A stretch of 16,457 nucleotides of DNA from JBFGCA01 sp041567315 (GTDB lineage Bacteria > Acidobacteriota > Thermoanaerobaculia > Multivoradales > JAHEKO01): positions 1 to 16,457 of the forward strand of contig JBFGCA010000111.1 in the NCBI GenBank assembly GCA_041567315.1, written 5' to 3'. Positions 6,394 through 14,179 of the stretch are shown here, piece after piece (position 1 is the stretch's first letter; the number at the start of each line of letters is the position of its first letter). The position numbers and the translations under genes were made by a program. Below the pieces are notes generated by a model, which was not told where the DNA came from, did no database searches, and saw only the letters and a program-made list of their open reading frames with translations.

Positions 6394-7931
6394 AGAAAGC
6401 ACTGATGCTGACGGCCGTACTGGCGCTCGCCTGGCTCGGCATGCCGGGGGACGCGGCCGCGACGCCCGAGTTCGCCAAGCAGTGGGAGTCGAGCTGCGCC
6501 TCGTGCCACGTCGGGGCGCCGACAGAGCTCGACGAAGAGGGGGTGGCCTTCAAGCTGGCAGGGTTCGACCAGGCGGTGGAGGCCAAGAACCCCCGGCCCA
6601 AGCTGTTTTTCTCGATGGTCACCGATCTGGTGACCTTCTCCAGCACGCCGGCCGACGACGACATGGAGACGCCCGAGAGCGCCACCCTGTTCTCGCTGGT
6701 CCGGCTGGATCGCGAGGGCCGCTTCAAGGTGTTCGCGATCGGCGAGCTGGCCGACCAGCCGGAGGGTCTCGAGCTCGACTTCGCGCATGGGCATCTGCAG
6801 GTCAACCCGCTCGAGCAGCGCCACAAGCTCAACCTCCGGCTGGGCAACGTCGAGCCGCTCACCCGGCTCTACAACAGCGACATGCGGCGCCTGTTCGAGA
6901 GCCCGCTGTGGAGCGGTGTCGAGGCCTCGAGCGGGGAGTACACGGCCGGCGGCGGCGGGCACCACGCCCACGGCGGCGGCGGTGGCTCCCTGCCGGGCGT
7001 GCTGCCCGCGTCCGACTGGGGCGGCGATGTCTCCTCGGTGCTCAGCCGCAGCCTGCTGGTGGCCGGCGGCTACGCCGGCGACAACGCCTACGCCGGCGTC
7101 TTCTGGAAGCGCGGCGGCCGCGGCTTCGACAACTCGACGGTGGCGCCGGGCTTCGAGTACGGCGACCTGACGCCCGAGGAGCAGCAGGTCTTCAACCGGC
7201 AGCAGACCAACATGGCCAAGAAGTGGGAGCGCTCGGTCATCCTGGGTCTCTCGGCCTACCGCGGCAGCGGCAGCACGGATGTCTTCGACGGTGCCTTCCT
7301 GGGGACCCCGGCGGGGCACGACGATCACATGGACATGGGCGACGGTCACGGCGACGAGCACGGTGACGAAGGCGGTGACCACGACGACGAGGGCGGCGAT
7401 CACGACGACGAGGGCGGCGGCCACGACGACGAAGGGGACGGGCATGGCGACGAGGGCGACGACCACGGCGACCCGCACGCCGAGGGCGGCGACGATCACG
7501 CCGACTTCCTGCCGGCCCGCTTCCGCCGCAGCTCGCGGGTGGTCGGCGAGGTCAAGACCCGCTGGGACCGCTACGGCGTCTACCTGGTGGGGGTCTACGG
7601 CGAGAACGACTACGCCGTCGGCGACGGCGAGGAGTGGGCCGAGCACGGCGAGTTCGTGCAGACCGGCCGGCCGTCGACCGACTTCTTCGCCTGGGCGCTG
7701 GAGGGCTCGGCGCGCTTCAGCATCAACCGCAAGCTGACCGGCCGGGCGGCGCTCCGCTGGGAGGAGCTGCGGCCGGAGGCCGACGCCGCGGAGAGCTTCC
7801 AGCGCGCGGTCGCCAACCTGACCGTCCCGGTCCGCATCATGCGGCCGGCCCTGTGGCCCTACGCCGAGGTGGCCCGCAACGTCACCGCCGCCCAGTGGGA
7901 GTCGAGAATCGGTCTGCGGCTCGGTTACTGA
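6390..7931 (+). CDS. Cyc2-like outer-membrane monoheme cytochrome-porin fusion
   Basis: This 513-residue exported protein has a signal peptide (about 1-24), then one c-type heme site CASCH (Cys36, Cys39, His40). The heme sits in FAKQWESSCASCHVGAP followed by ELDEEGVAFKLAG, which fits the pattern of Cyc2-type cytochrome-porins: C-x2-C-H, a Pro/Leu step, then G-x2-F-x3-G. The rest is rich in alternating polar and hydrophobic strands and ends IGLRLGY, with the terminal aromatic residue expected of an outer-membrane barrel. Cyc2 proteins move electrons across the outer membrane from extracellular donors such as Fe(II). Two likely loops are metal-rich: HHAH at 191-194 within a Gly tract, and a 60-residue His/Asp/Gly insert at 310-370 with 11 histidines. 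A strong AAGGAGG site lies 6 bp before the ATG. A cupredoxin follows 10 bp downstream. The fold is well supported; the electron donor is unknown. Confidence 0.78.
   Translation: MKKALMLTAVLALAWLGMPGDAAATPEFAKQWESSCASCHVGAPTELDEEGVAFKLAGFDQAVEAKNPRPKLFFSMVTDLVTFSSTPADDDMETPESATLFSLVRLDREGRFKVFAIGELADQPEGLELDFAHGHLQVNPLEQRHKLNLRLGNVEPLTRLYNSDMRRLFESPLWSGVEASSGEYTAGGGGHHAHGGGGGSLPGVLPASDWGGDVSSVLSRSLLVAGGYAGDNAYAGVFWKRGGRGFDNSTVAPGFEYGDLTPEEQQVFNRQQTNMAKKWERSVILGLSAYRGSGSTDVFDGAFLGTPAGHDDHMDMGDGHGDEHGDEGGDHDDEGGDHDDEGGGHDDEGDGHGDEGDDHGDPHAEGGDDHADFLPARFRRSSRVVGEVKTRWDRYGVYLVGVYGENDYAVGDGEEWAEHGEFVQTGRPSTDFFAWALEGSARFSINRKLTGRAALRWEELRPEADAAESFQRAVANLTVPVRIMRPALWPYAEVARNVTAAQWESRIGLRLGY
7380..7463 (+). 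repeat. In-frame 21-bp tandem repeat encoding His/Asp-rich heptads
   Basis: Four consecutive 21-bp units each begin with a His codon and encode HDDEGGD, HDDEGGG, HDDEGDG and HGDEGDD; a degenerate fifth follows. The repeat lies within the barrel gene (residues 331-358) and keeps its frame. The regular His and carboxylate spacing looks like a divalent-metal-binding loop. It is a coding microsatellite-like tract that could vary in copy number between strains. Confidence 0.85.
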
Positions 7932-7941
7932 AGGAGATACC

Positions 7942-8481
7942 ATGAAGCGAAATATCCTCGTCGCCCTGACCCTGGCCGCGCTGGCGGCGCCGGTCCTCGG
8001 CGGCACCGTCACCGGCACCGCCGACTGCAGGGGCGGCTGCGACTCGGTGGTTGTCTATCTCGAGGGGGCCGCGGCGGCGAGCGGCGACGGCACGACCGCG
8101 GTCTTCGACCAGAAGGACAAGGTCTTCATCCCGCACCTGCTGCCGGTGGCGAAGGGGACTACCGTCGAGATCAAGAACGGCGACCCGTTCCTCCACAACG
8201 TCCACATCTACCAGGGGCGCGAGACCGTCCTCAACATCGCCCTGCCCTTCCAGGGACAGGTCATCCCCCACACCTTCGAGGAGCCGGGGACCTACGCCGT
8301 CTCCTGCGACGCCCATCCGGAGATGTCGGCCTACATCGTGGTTCTTGAGAGCCCCTACTTCGCCGCCGTGGGGGAGGATGGCTCCTACCGGATCGCCGAC
8401 GTGCCGGCGGGCAGCTACACCCTGGTGGTGAGCGACGTGGCCGGCGACAAGGTGGTGCGGTCGCCGGTGGTGGTCGAGTAG
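7942..8481 (+). CDS. Periplasmic cupredoxin with C-terminal beta-sandwich extension
   Basis: This 179-residue protein starts with a signal peptide (about 1-20, ending VLGGTV). The cupredoxin domain follows. Its type 1 copper ligands are readable as His85 (FLHNVH), then Cys122, His125 and Met128 in SCDAHPEM, a C-x2-H-x2-M ligand loop. Such proteins shuttle single electrons in the periplasm. A Cys29/Cys33 pair near the N-terminus may form a disulfide. Residues about 137-175 (SPYFAAVGEDGSYRIADVPAGSYTLVV) resemble a carboxypeptidase-regulatory-like beta domain fused behind the copper site. The ATG has an unusually strong ribosome site, AAGGAGATACC, suggesting high expression. It lies 10 bp after the Cyc2-like gene in the same operon, so it is the natural candidate to receive electrons from that protein. 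Confidence 0.88.
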   Translation: MKRNILVALTLAALAAPVLGGTVTGTADCRGGCDSVVVYLEGAAAASGDGTTAVFDQKDKVFIPHLLPVAKGTTVEIKNGDPFLHNVHIYQGRETVLNIALPFQGQVIPHTFEEPGTYAVSCDAHPEMSAYIVVLESPYFAAVGEDGSYRIADVPAGSYTLVVSDVAGDKVVRSPVVVE

Positions 8482-8499
8482 CCGTTCGGCGCCGCGCGG

Positions 8500-9927
<1,428 letters not shown>

Positions 9928-9953
9928 GGCCGATCGAAGGCTAGCACGCCTAC

Positions 9954-9992
9954 TCCCACCCATCCCGACGGGTGGGGCGGGCTCCACCCGTC
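9954..9992. promoter_or_regulatory. Overlapping inverted repeats between the activator and the cytochrome cluster
   Basis: GACGGGTGG (9967-9975) and CCACCCGTC (9984-9992) form a perfect 9-bp inverted repeat around an 8-base centre. A third arm, CCCACCC just upstream (to 9961), pairs with GGGTGGG at 9970-9976. The three copies of the same word in alternating orientation look like an operator, or a transcript hairpin, in this divergent intergenic region. No T-run follows. Apart from this and a ribosome site, 9928-10068 shows no confident promoter. Confidence 0.45.
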
Positions 9993-10068
9993 CGAACCGT
10001 GCGGGCCGCGAGACCGCTGGCTACACTCACCATCGGTGGCATGGGCCGCCGCTGAAAAGGAGGCTGCC

Positions 10069-10416
10069 ATGAGGACCGGAACGATCGTGAGCGTTGTCGT
10101 AATCTTGACCATCGGCGCGTTGGTCGCGCTGCCGGCCGGCGCCGAGGAGGCGGACGGCAAGGCGGTCTTCGAGGCCCAGAAGTGCAACATGTGCCACTCG
10201 GTGTCGTCCGCCGGCATCGAGGCCAAGTCGGAGAAGATGTTCAAGGGCGACCTGGTCAACCTGGCCGACAAGTACGACGCCAAGTGGCTGGTGCAGTACC
10301 TCAAGAAAGAGGTCCAGCTCGACGGCGAGGACCACAACAAGGAGTTCAAGGGCAGCGACGAAGAGCTGCAGGCGCTGGTCGACTGGCTGCTCGAGCAGAA
10401 GGCGGAGGCCGACTGA
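10069..10416 (+). CDS. Small periplasmic monoheme cytochrome c
   Basis: This 115-residue protein has a signal peptide (about 1-25, ending PAGAEE) and one heme site CNMCH (Cys39, Cys42, His43). The mature part of about 90 residues has the layout of small class I cytochromes c, ending with the helix EELQALVDWLLEQK. The axial sixth ligand is unclear. The region before FKGSDEEL, where many relatives carry a Met, reads EDHNKEFKG. Met57 and His89 are the only evident candidates. A textbook AAAAGGAGG ribosome site precedes the ATG. It is the first gene before the multiheme cluster, separated from it by 106 bp that include a strong stem-loop. It may be the soluble electron carrier of the complex encoded downstream. 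Confidence 0.9.
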   Translation: MRTGTIVSVVVILTIGALVALPAGAEEADGKAVFEAQKCNMCHSVSSAGIEAKSEKMFKGDLVNLADKYDAKWLVQYLKKEVQLDGEDHNKEFKGSDEELQALVDWLLEQKAEAD

Positions 10417-10442
10417 GGACCTACGCCGAGACCGGCCATGAG

Positions 10443-10480
10443 GGCCGGCCGCTGACGGGTTGCCACCCGCGGGGCCGGCC
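10443..10480 (+). other. GC-rich stem-loop between cytochrome genes
   Basis: GGCCGGCC at 10443-10450 pairs with GGCCGGCC at 10473-10480, and inside them CGGGT (10456-10460) pairs with ACCCG (10465-10469) around a TGCC loop. There is no T-run, so this is more likely an mRNA-processing or stability hairpin, or partial attenuator, than an intrinsic terminator. It lies in the 106-bp gap before the 11-heme gene. Confidence 0.4.
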
Positions 10481-10522
10481 CATCCCGAGACCCGGCCGGT
10501 CGGCCGTTCCCGAGGCGAGAAC

Positions 10523-12532
10523 GTGAGCATTTGGCGGCGCCGGCTGGGCACGGCGGCGGCCACGGCGCTGGCCGCCGCCTGGGCACTGGCTTCGGCGCTC
10601 GTCGCGGCACCGGCCGGCGCCGAGGAGTGCCTCGAGTGCCACGAGCTGGACGCCGAGGTCTTCACCGCCTCGGTCCACGGCGGCTTCGACTGCGCGGACT
10701 GCCACTCCGGGGCCGATGATCCCGATCACCCGGAGGGCCTCACCGAGGCCTCCTGCGCCGACTGCCACGACGACGCCGCGTCGGAGCTCGAGGCGAGCGC
10801 CCACCACCGCGCCGACCTGGGCCCGACCGGCCGTGCGCTCGACTGCGCGGACTGTCACGGCGATGCCCACGAGCTGCTCGCCGCCTCCGACCCGCAGTCC
10901 CCCACCCATCCTGCCAACCTGGCCGGGACCTGCGGCGCCTGCCACGCCAACCCGGAGCTGGCCGGCCACTTCCGGCTGCGCCGCGTCAGACCGGTCGAGG
11001 CCTACCGCGAGGGGGTGCACGCCCGCGCCGTGGCCCGCGGCGACCCCGGCCCGGGCTGCAGCGACTGCCACCTGAGCCACCTGGTGCTGCCGGCCGCCGA
11101 CGACCGGTCGCCGGTCCACCACGAGCGGGTGCCGGAGACCTGCGGGGGCTGCCACGGCGAGATCACCGAGGCCTACGCCAAGAGCGTCCACGGCGAGGCG
11201 GCGGCGCGTGGCATCCGCGAGTCGCCGGTGTGCACCGACTGCCACGGCGAGCACCGGATCCTGTCGCCGCGCGAGCGCGGCTCGCCGGTCTACGCCACCA
11301 ACATCCCCAAGATGACCTGCGGCCGCTGCCACGGCGACCTGCGCCTGTCCGACAAGTTCGGCCTGTCGATGGAGAAGGTGCCGGCCTACGCCGACAGCTT
11401 CCACGGCCTGGCCATGCGCACCGGGGTGGCGACCGTTGCCCAGTGCGCCTCCTGCCACGGCGTCCACGACATCCTGCCGTCGACCGACCCGCGCTCGCAC
11501 ACCCACCCGCAGAATCTCTCGGCGACCTGTGGCGCCTGCCATCCGGGGGCCGGCGCCCGCTTCGCCATCGGCCCGGTCCACGTGCTGCCGGAGAGCGGCG
11601 AGCACGCCGCGGTCTTCTGGGTGCGGCGCGTCTACCTGTGGCTGATCTTCGTGGTGATCGGCGGCATGGTGCTCCACAACGGTCTGGACTTCGTGCGCAA
11701 GGTGCGGTCGCCGCCGGCCCGCCCCCGCCGCCGCCCGCCCGGCGACCGGCAGCGAATGGGCCTCGGCTTCCGGATCACCCACGCGCTGCTGGCGGTGAGC
11801 TTCATCCTCCTCGCCTACACCGGCTTCGCCCTCAAGTACCCCGAGGCCGGCTGGGCCGTGCCGCTGCTGCGGTTCGAGAGCAGCTTCGGACTGCGCGGCT
11901 GGCTCCACCGGGTTGCGGCGATGGTGATGCTGGTGACCGCGCTGGGCCACCTGCTGCATCTGATCGTCGATCGCGGCGCCCGCACCTGCATTGCCGCCAT
12001 GCGGCCGGGCCGCGACGACCTGGTGGAGCTAATCGAACGCTGCCGCTACTTCCTGGGGCTCGCCAAGCGGCCGCCGGCCACCCCCTGGCTGGGCTACGGC
12101 GAGAAGCTCGAGTACCTGGCGGTGGTGTGGGGCACGGCAGTGATGGCGGTCACCGGCTTCCTGCTGTGGGCCGAGACCCTGGCCCTGCGCTGGCTGCCGA
12201 CCTGGGCGCTCGACGTCGCCACCACGGTGCACTTCTACGAGGCGGTGCTCGCCACCCTGGCCATCGTGGTTTGGCACTTCTACGCGGTCATCTTCGACCC
12301 GGTGGTCTACCCGGTCGACCCGGCCTGGCTGACCGGCTACTCGGCGCCGGGGCGCAGCCGCGAGCGGCTGGCGCCGGGCGCACCGGCCCCGGGCGGCGCG
12401 GTCGCGGCGCCGGTGGCGGGCGCCGCCCATGCGGTGGCACGGCAAGTGCAGGAAACTGAGGGTGGAGCCCCGGCAACTGGCTCCCCGGCGGCGGGCGCGC
12501 CGGCGTCGCCGGCCGAAGATCCGGCCTCTTAG
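10523..12532 (+). CDS. Eleven-heme cytochrome c fused to a membrane cytochrome b domain
   Basis: This 669-residue protein joins two electron-transfer modules. After a signal peptide (about 1-33) come 11 CxxCH sites between residues 37 and 340, in repeats of the type VCTDCHGEH. Five membrane segments follow (about 369-391, 419-435, 462-483, 529-549, 570-591). They contain histidines suited to bind b hemes (His385, His420, His462, His476, His479, His570, His585), as in thiosulfate-reductase and Ni-hydrogenase type cytochrome b subunits. The last 60 residues are a Pro/Ala/Gly tail. The fusion would pass electrons between the quinone pool and a periplasmic heme wire. The GTG at 10523 is preferred because the signal peptide begins there and GAGG precedes it; the frame is open 63 bp upstream but encodes no signal-like sequence. 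It is the first of five closely spaced genes. Confidence 0.92.
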   Translation: MSIWRRRLGTAAATALAAAWALASALVAAPAGAEECLECHELDAEVFTASVHGGFDCADCHSGADDPDHPEGLTEASCADCHDDAASELEASAHHRADLGPTGRALDCADCHGDAHELLAASDPQSPTHPANLAGTCGACHANPELAGHFRLRRVRPVEAYREGVHARAVARGDPGPGCSDCHLSHLVLPAADDRSPVHHERVPETCGGCHGEITEAYAKSVHGEAAARGIRESPVCTDCHGEHRILSPRERGSPVYATNIPKMTCGRCHGDLRLSDKFGLSMEKVPAYADSFHGLAMRTGVATVAQCASCHGVHDILPSTDPRSHTHPQNLSATCGACHPGAGARFAIGPVHVLPESGEHAAVFWVRRVYLWLIFVVIGGMVLHNGLDFVRKVRSPPARPRRRPPGDRQRMGLGFRITHALLAVSFILLAYTGFALKYPEAGWAVPLLRFESSFGLRGWLHRVAAMVMLVTALGHLLHLIVDRGARTCIAAMRPGRDDLVELIERCRYFLGLAKRPPATPWLGYGEKLEYLAVVWGTAVMAVTGFLLWAETLALRWLPTWALDVATTVHFYEAVLATLAIVVWHFYAVIFDPVVYPVDPAWLTGYSAPGRSRERLAPGAPAPGGAVAAPVAGAAHAVARQVQETEGGAPATGSPAAGAPASPAEDPAS

Positions 12533-12572
12533 GACGTAGGATGGCGGCGGTGCGAGGCGTGCGAGAGCCCCG

Positions 12573-13040
12573 ATGAAAGAGTCCGTCGAAAAGCCCGGCG
12601 CCGCCGCTCGCCCGCTGGCCTCGCGGCGGCGGTTCCTGGGCTGGCTGAGCCGCGGCTTCCTGGGGCTGTGGGGGGTCGGTCTGGCCTGGGTCCTGGGCTC
12701 CTATCTCAAGCCGCCGCGCTCGCGCGGCAGCCTTGCCGAGCGGGTCCTGAAGGCCGGTCCGCTCGACACGCTGGCCACCGGGGAGGCGCGGATGGTGCGC
12801 CACGGCCGCGAGCCGATCTTCGTCGTGCGGGTCGACGAGGAGACCCTGGTCGGGCTCTCCGGGGTCTGCACCCACCTACGCTGCGTGCTGCGCTGGAGCG
12901 GCGAGGAGGGCGCCCTGGTCTGCCCCTGCCACGAAGGGGCGTTCGACCTCAACGGCAACGTGCTGCGCGGTCCGCCGCCGCGGCCGCTGCGCCGCCACCG
13001 GGTGGAGTCGCAGCTCGGCGAGATCTACGTCCAGCTCTAG
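12573..13040 (+). CDS. Rieske [2Fe-2S] protein of a bc-type complex
   Basis: This 155-residue protein has a twin-arginine signal-anchor (SRRRFLGWL, residues 18-25, then a hydrophobic stretch 28-44) and a compact Rieske domain. The cluster motifs are CTHLRC (Cys99, His101, Cys104) and CPCHEGAF (Cys117, Cys119, His120). Cys99, His101, Cys117 and His120 bind the cluster, and Cys104-Cys119 form the usual stabilising disulfide. All key residues are intact, which predicts a quinol-oxidising Rieske protein and not a ferredoxin. It takes electrons at the Qo site of cytochrome b and hands them to a c-type heme. It is followed 17 bp later by the cytochrome b gene, and no cytochrome c1 gene is present, so the neighbouring multiheme proteins probably replace c1. 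The ribosome site is weak. Confidence 0.95.
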   Translation: MKESVEKPGAAARPLASRRRFLGWLSRGFLGLWGVGLAWVLGSYLKPPRSRGSLAERVLKAGPLDTLATGEARMVRHGREPIFVVRVDEETLVGLSGVCTHLRCVLRWSGEEGALVCPCHEGAFDLNGNVLRGPPPRPLRRHRVESQLGEIYVQL

Positions 13041-13057
13041 AGGCGCACGCCCGCGGC

Positions 13058-14179
13058 ATGGCAAGCAGAACCGACCGGCTTCTCGACTGGCTGTCCAGCC
13101 GGCTGAACCTCACCGAGATCTTCTCGCTGCTCACCAGCTACGGGCTGTTCTACGCCGAGCTGGACAACCGCAAGCCGCTGCGCCGGGCGCTGCGCGAGGC
13201 GCTGGCGCGGCCCACCCTCTCCTACTCGCGGTGGCCGCGGGTGCTGGGGTTGATGGTGGTGGTGCTGATCGCCGTCGAGGTCGTCACCGGCGGTCTGCTG
13301 GCCCTCTACTACCTGCCCACGCCGGAGGCGGCCCACGCCAGCCTGGGGACCATCTCGCGCGACGTCCAGTTCGGCTGGCTGATGCACCAGATCCACTTCT
13401 GGGGCGCCCAGGTGCTGATCGCGGTGCTGCTGGTGCGGGTGCTGCGGTTCTTCGTCGGCGGCGTCTACCGGGCGCCCCGCGAGCTGGTGTGGGTCTTTGC
13501 GGTGCTGCTGCTGCTGGTCTGCTTCCACCTCGACCTGACGGGCCGCGCCCTGCCGATGACGGCGGCCGCCTACTGGTCGACGGTGCGGGCGCTGGAGATC
13601 GTCGCCGCGGTGCCGATCTACGGCTCGCTGCTGCTGTTCCTGCTGGGGGGCGACCCGGCGCTGGTCTCCGATCTGGCCCTGATCCGGCTCTACGTGCTCC
13701 ACGTCGCGGTGCTGCCGGTGGCGGCGGTGGCCCTCATCTATCTCCACTTCTCGTCGGTGCGCCGCCTCGGCCTGAGCGTCGCCGGCAAGGAGGAGCCACG
13801 GGTGGTCGGGGCCGGGGCGCTCAAGACGCACCTTGCCAACCTGGCCATCGTGCTGACCCTGCTCTTCGGGGTGGTGGTCACCCTGGCGGTGCTGGCGCCG
13901 GTCCACTTGCAGGCCCAGGCCGACCCCTTCGCCACGGTGCCCGGGGTGGGGCCGCCCTGGTACCTGCTGGCGCCCTTCGGTTTTCTGGAGGCGACGGCGG
14001 GGTTCCTGCCGCGCGGTCTGGCGGGGCTGGTCCTGTTCCTGCTGTTCAGCGCGCTGGTGGCGCTGCCCTTCCTGTGGCGCGGCCGCGCCGCCGGCCGGCC
14101 GCTGGTCTCGTGGGTGACCGGCGCGCTGGTGGTGGCCCTCTGGCTGGCCCTCACCTTCTACGGCCGGGGGCAGGCGTGA
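13058..14179 (+). CDS. Atypical cytochrome b (b6/PetD-like) of a Rieske/cytochrome b complex
   Basis: This 373-residue membrane protein covers both the b6-like half and the start of the PetD-like half of cytochrome b. The b6-type opening (YAELDNRKPLRRALREAL), the GG-x4-PREL loop (134-142) and TGRALP (161-166) are clear. Heme ligands on helix D are His215 and His230, correctly 15 apart. On helix B, His113 (IHFWGA) is present, but the residue 14 further on, where the second ligand belongs, is Arg127 (VLLVRVLRFF). The Qo motif normally PEWY reads PPWY (299-302). Four or more further hydrophobic segments complete the C-terminal half. The ATG at 13058 follows GAGGCGC. The stop overlaps the next gene's GTG by 4 bp. 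The protein should form the quinone-reacting core of the complex, but its low-potential heme chain may be altered. Confidence 0.92.
   Translation: MASRTDRLLDWLSSRLNLTEIFSLLTSYGLFYAELDNRKPLRRALREALARPTLSYSRWPRVLGLMVVVLIAVEVVTGGLLALYYLPTPEAAHASLGTISRDVQFGWLMHQIHFWGAQVLIAVLLVRVLRFFVGGVYRAPRELVWVFAVLLLLVCFHLDLTGRALPMTAAAYWSTVRALEIVAAVPIYGSLLLFLLGGDPALVSDLALIRLYVLHVAVLPVAAVALIYLHFSSVRRLGLSVAGKEEPRVVGAGALKTHLANLAIVLTLLFGVVVTLAVLAPVHLQAQADPFATVPGVGPPWYLLAPFGFLEATAGFLPRGLAGLVLFLLFSALVALPFLWRGRAAGRPLVSWVTGALVVALWLALTFYGRGQA

Noticed and set aside
7380..7463. Tandem repeats considered as a CRISPR-like array
   Set aside because: Units are contiguous without spacers, in frame inside a coding gene, and encode a His/Asp-rich loop.
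9954..10010. Resemblance of the GCACGGTTCGGACGGG-type minus-strand sequence to the 3' region of group II introns
   Set aside because: Only a short resemblance; no domain V hairpin, no intron-encoded reverse transcriptase and no interrupted gene nearby.
10041..10057. Possible -24/-12 element before the small cytochrome (TGGCATGGGCCGCCGCT)
   Set aside because: The GG-to-GC spacing is one base too long for sigma-54, which tolerates spacing changes poorly, and no enhancer-like copy of the CTTGCA word is upstream.
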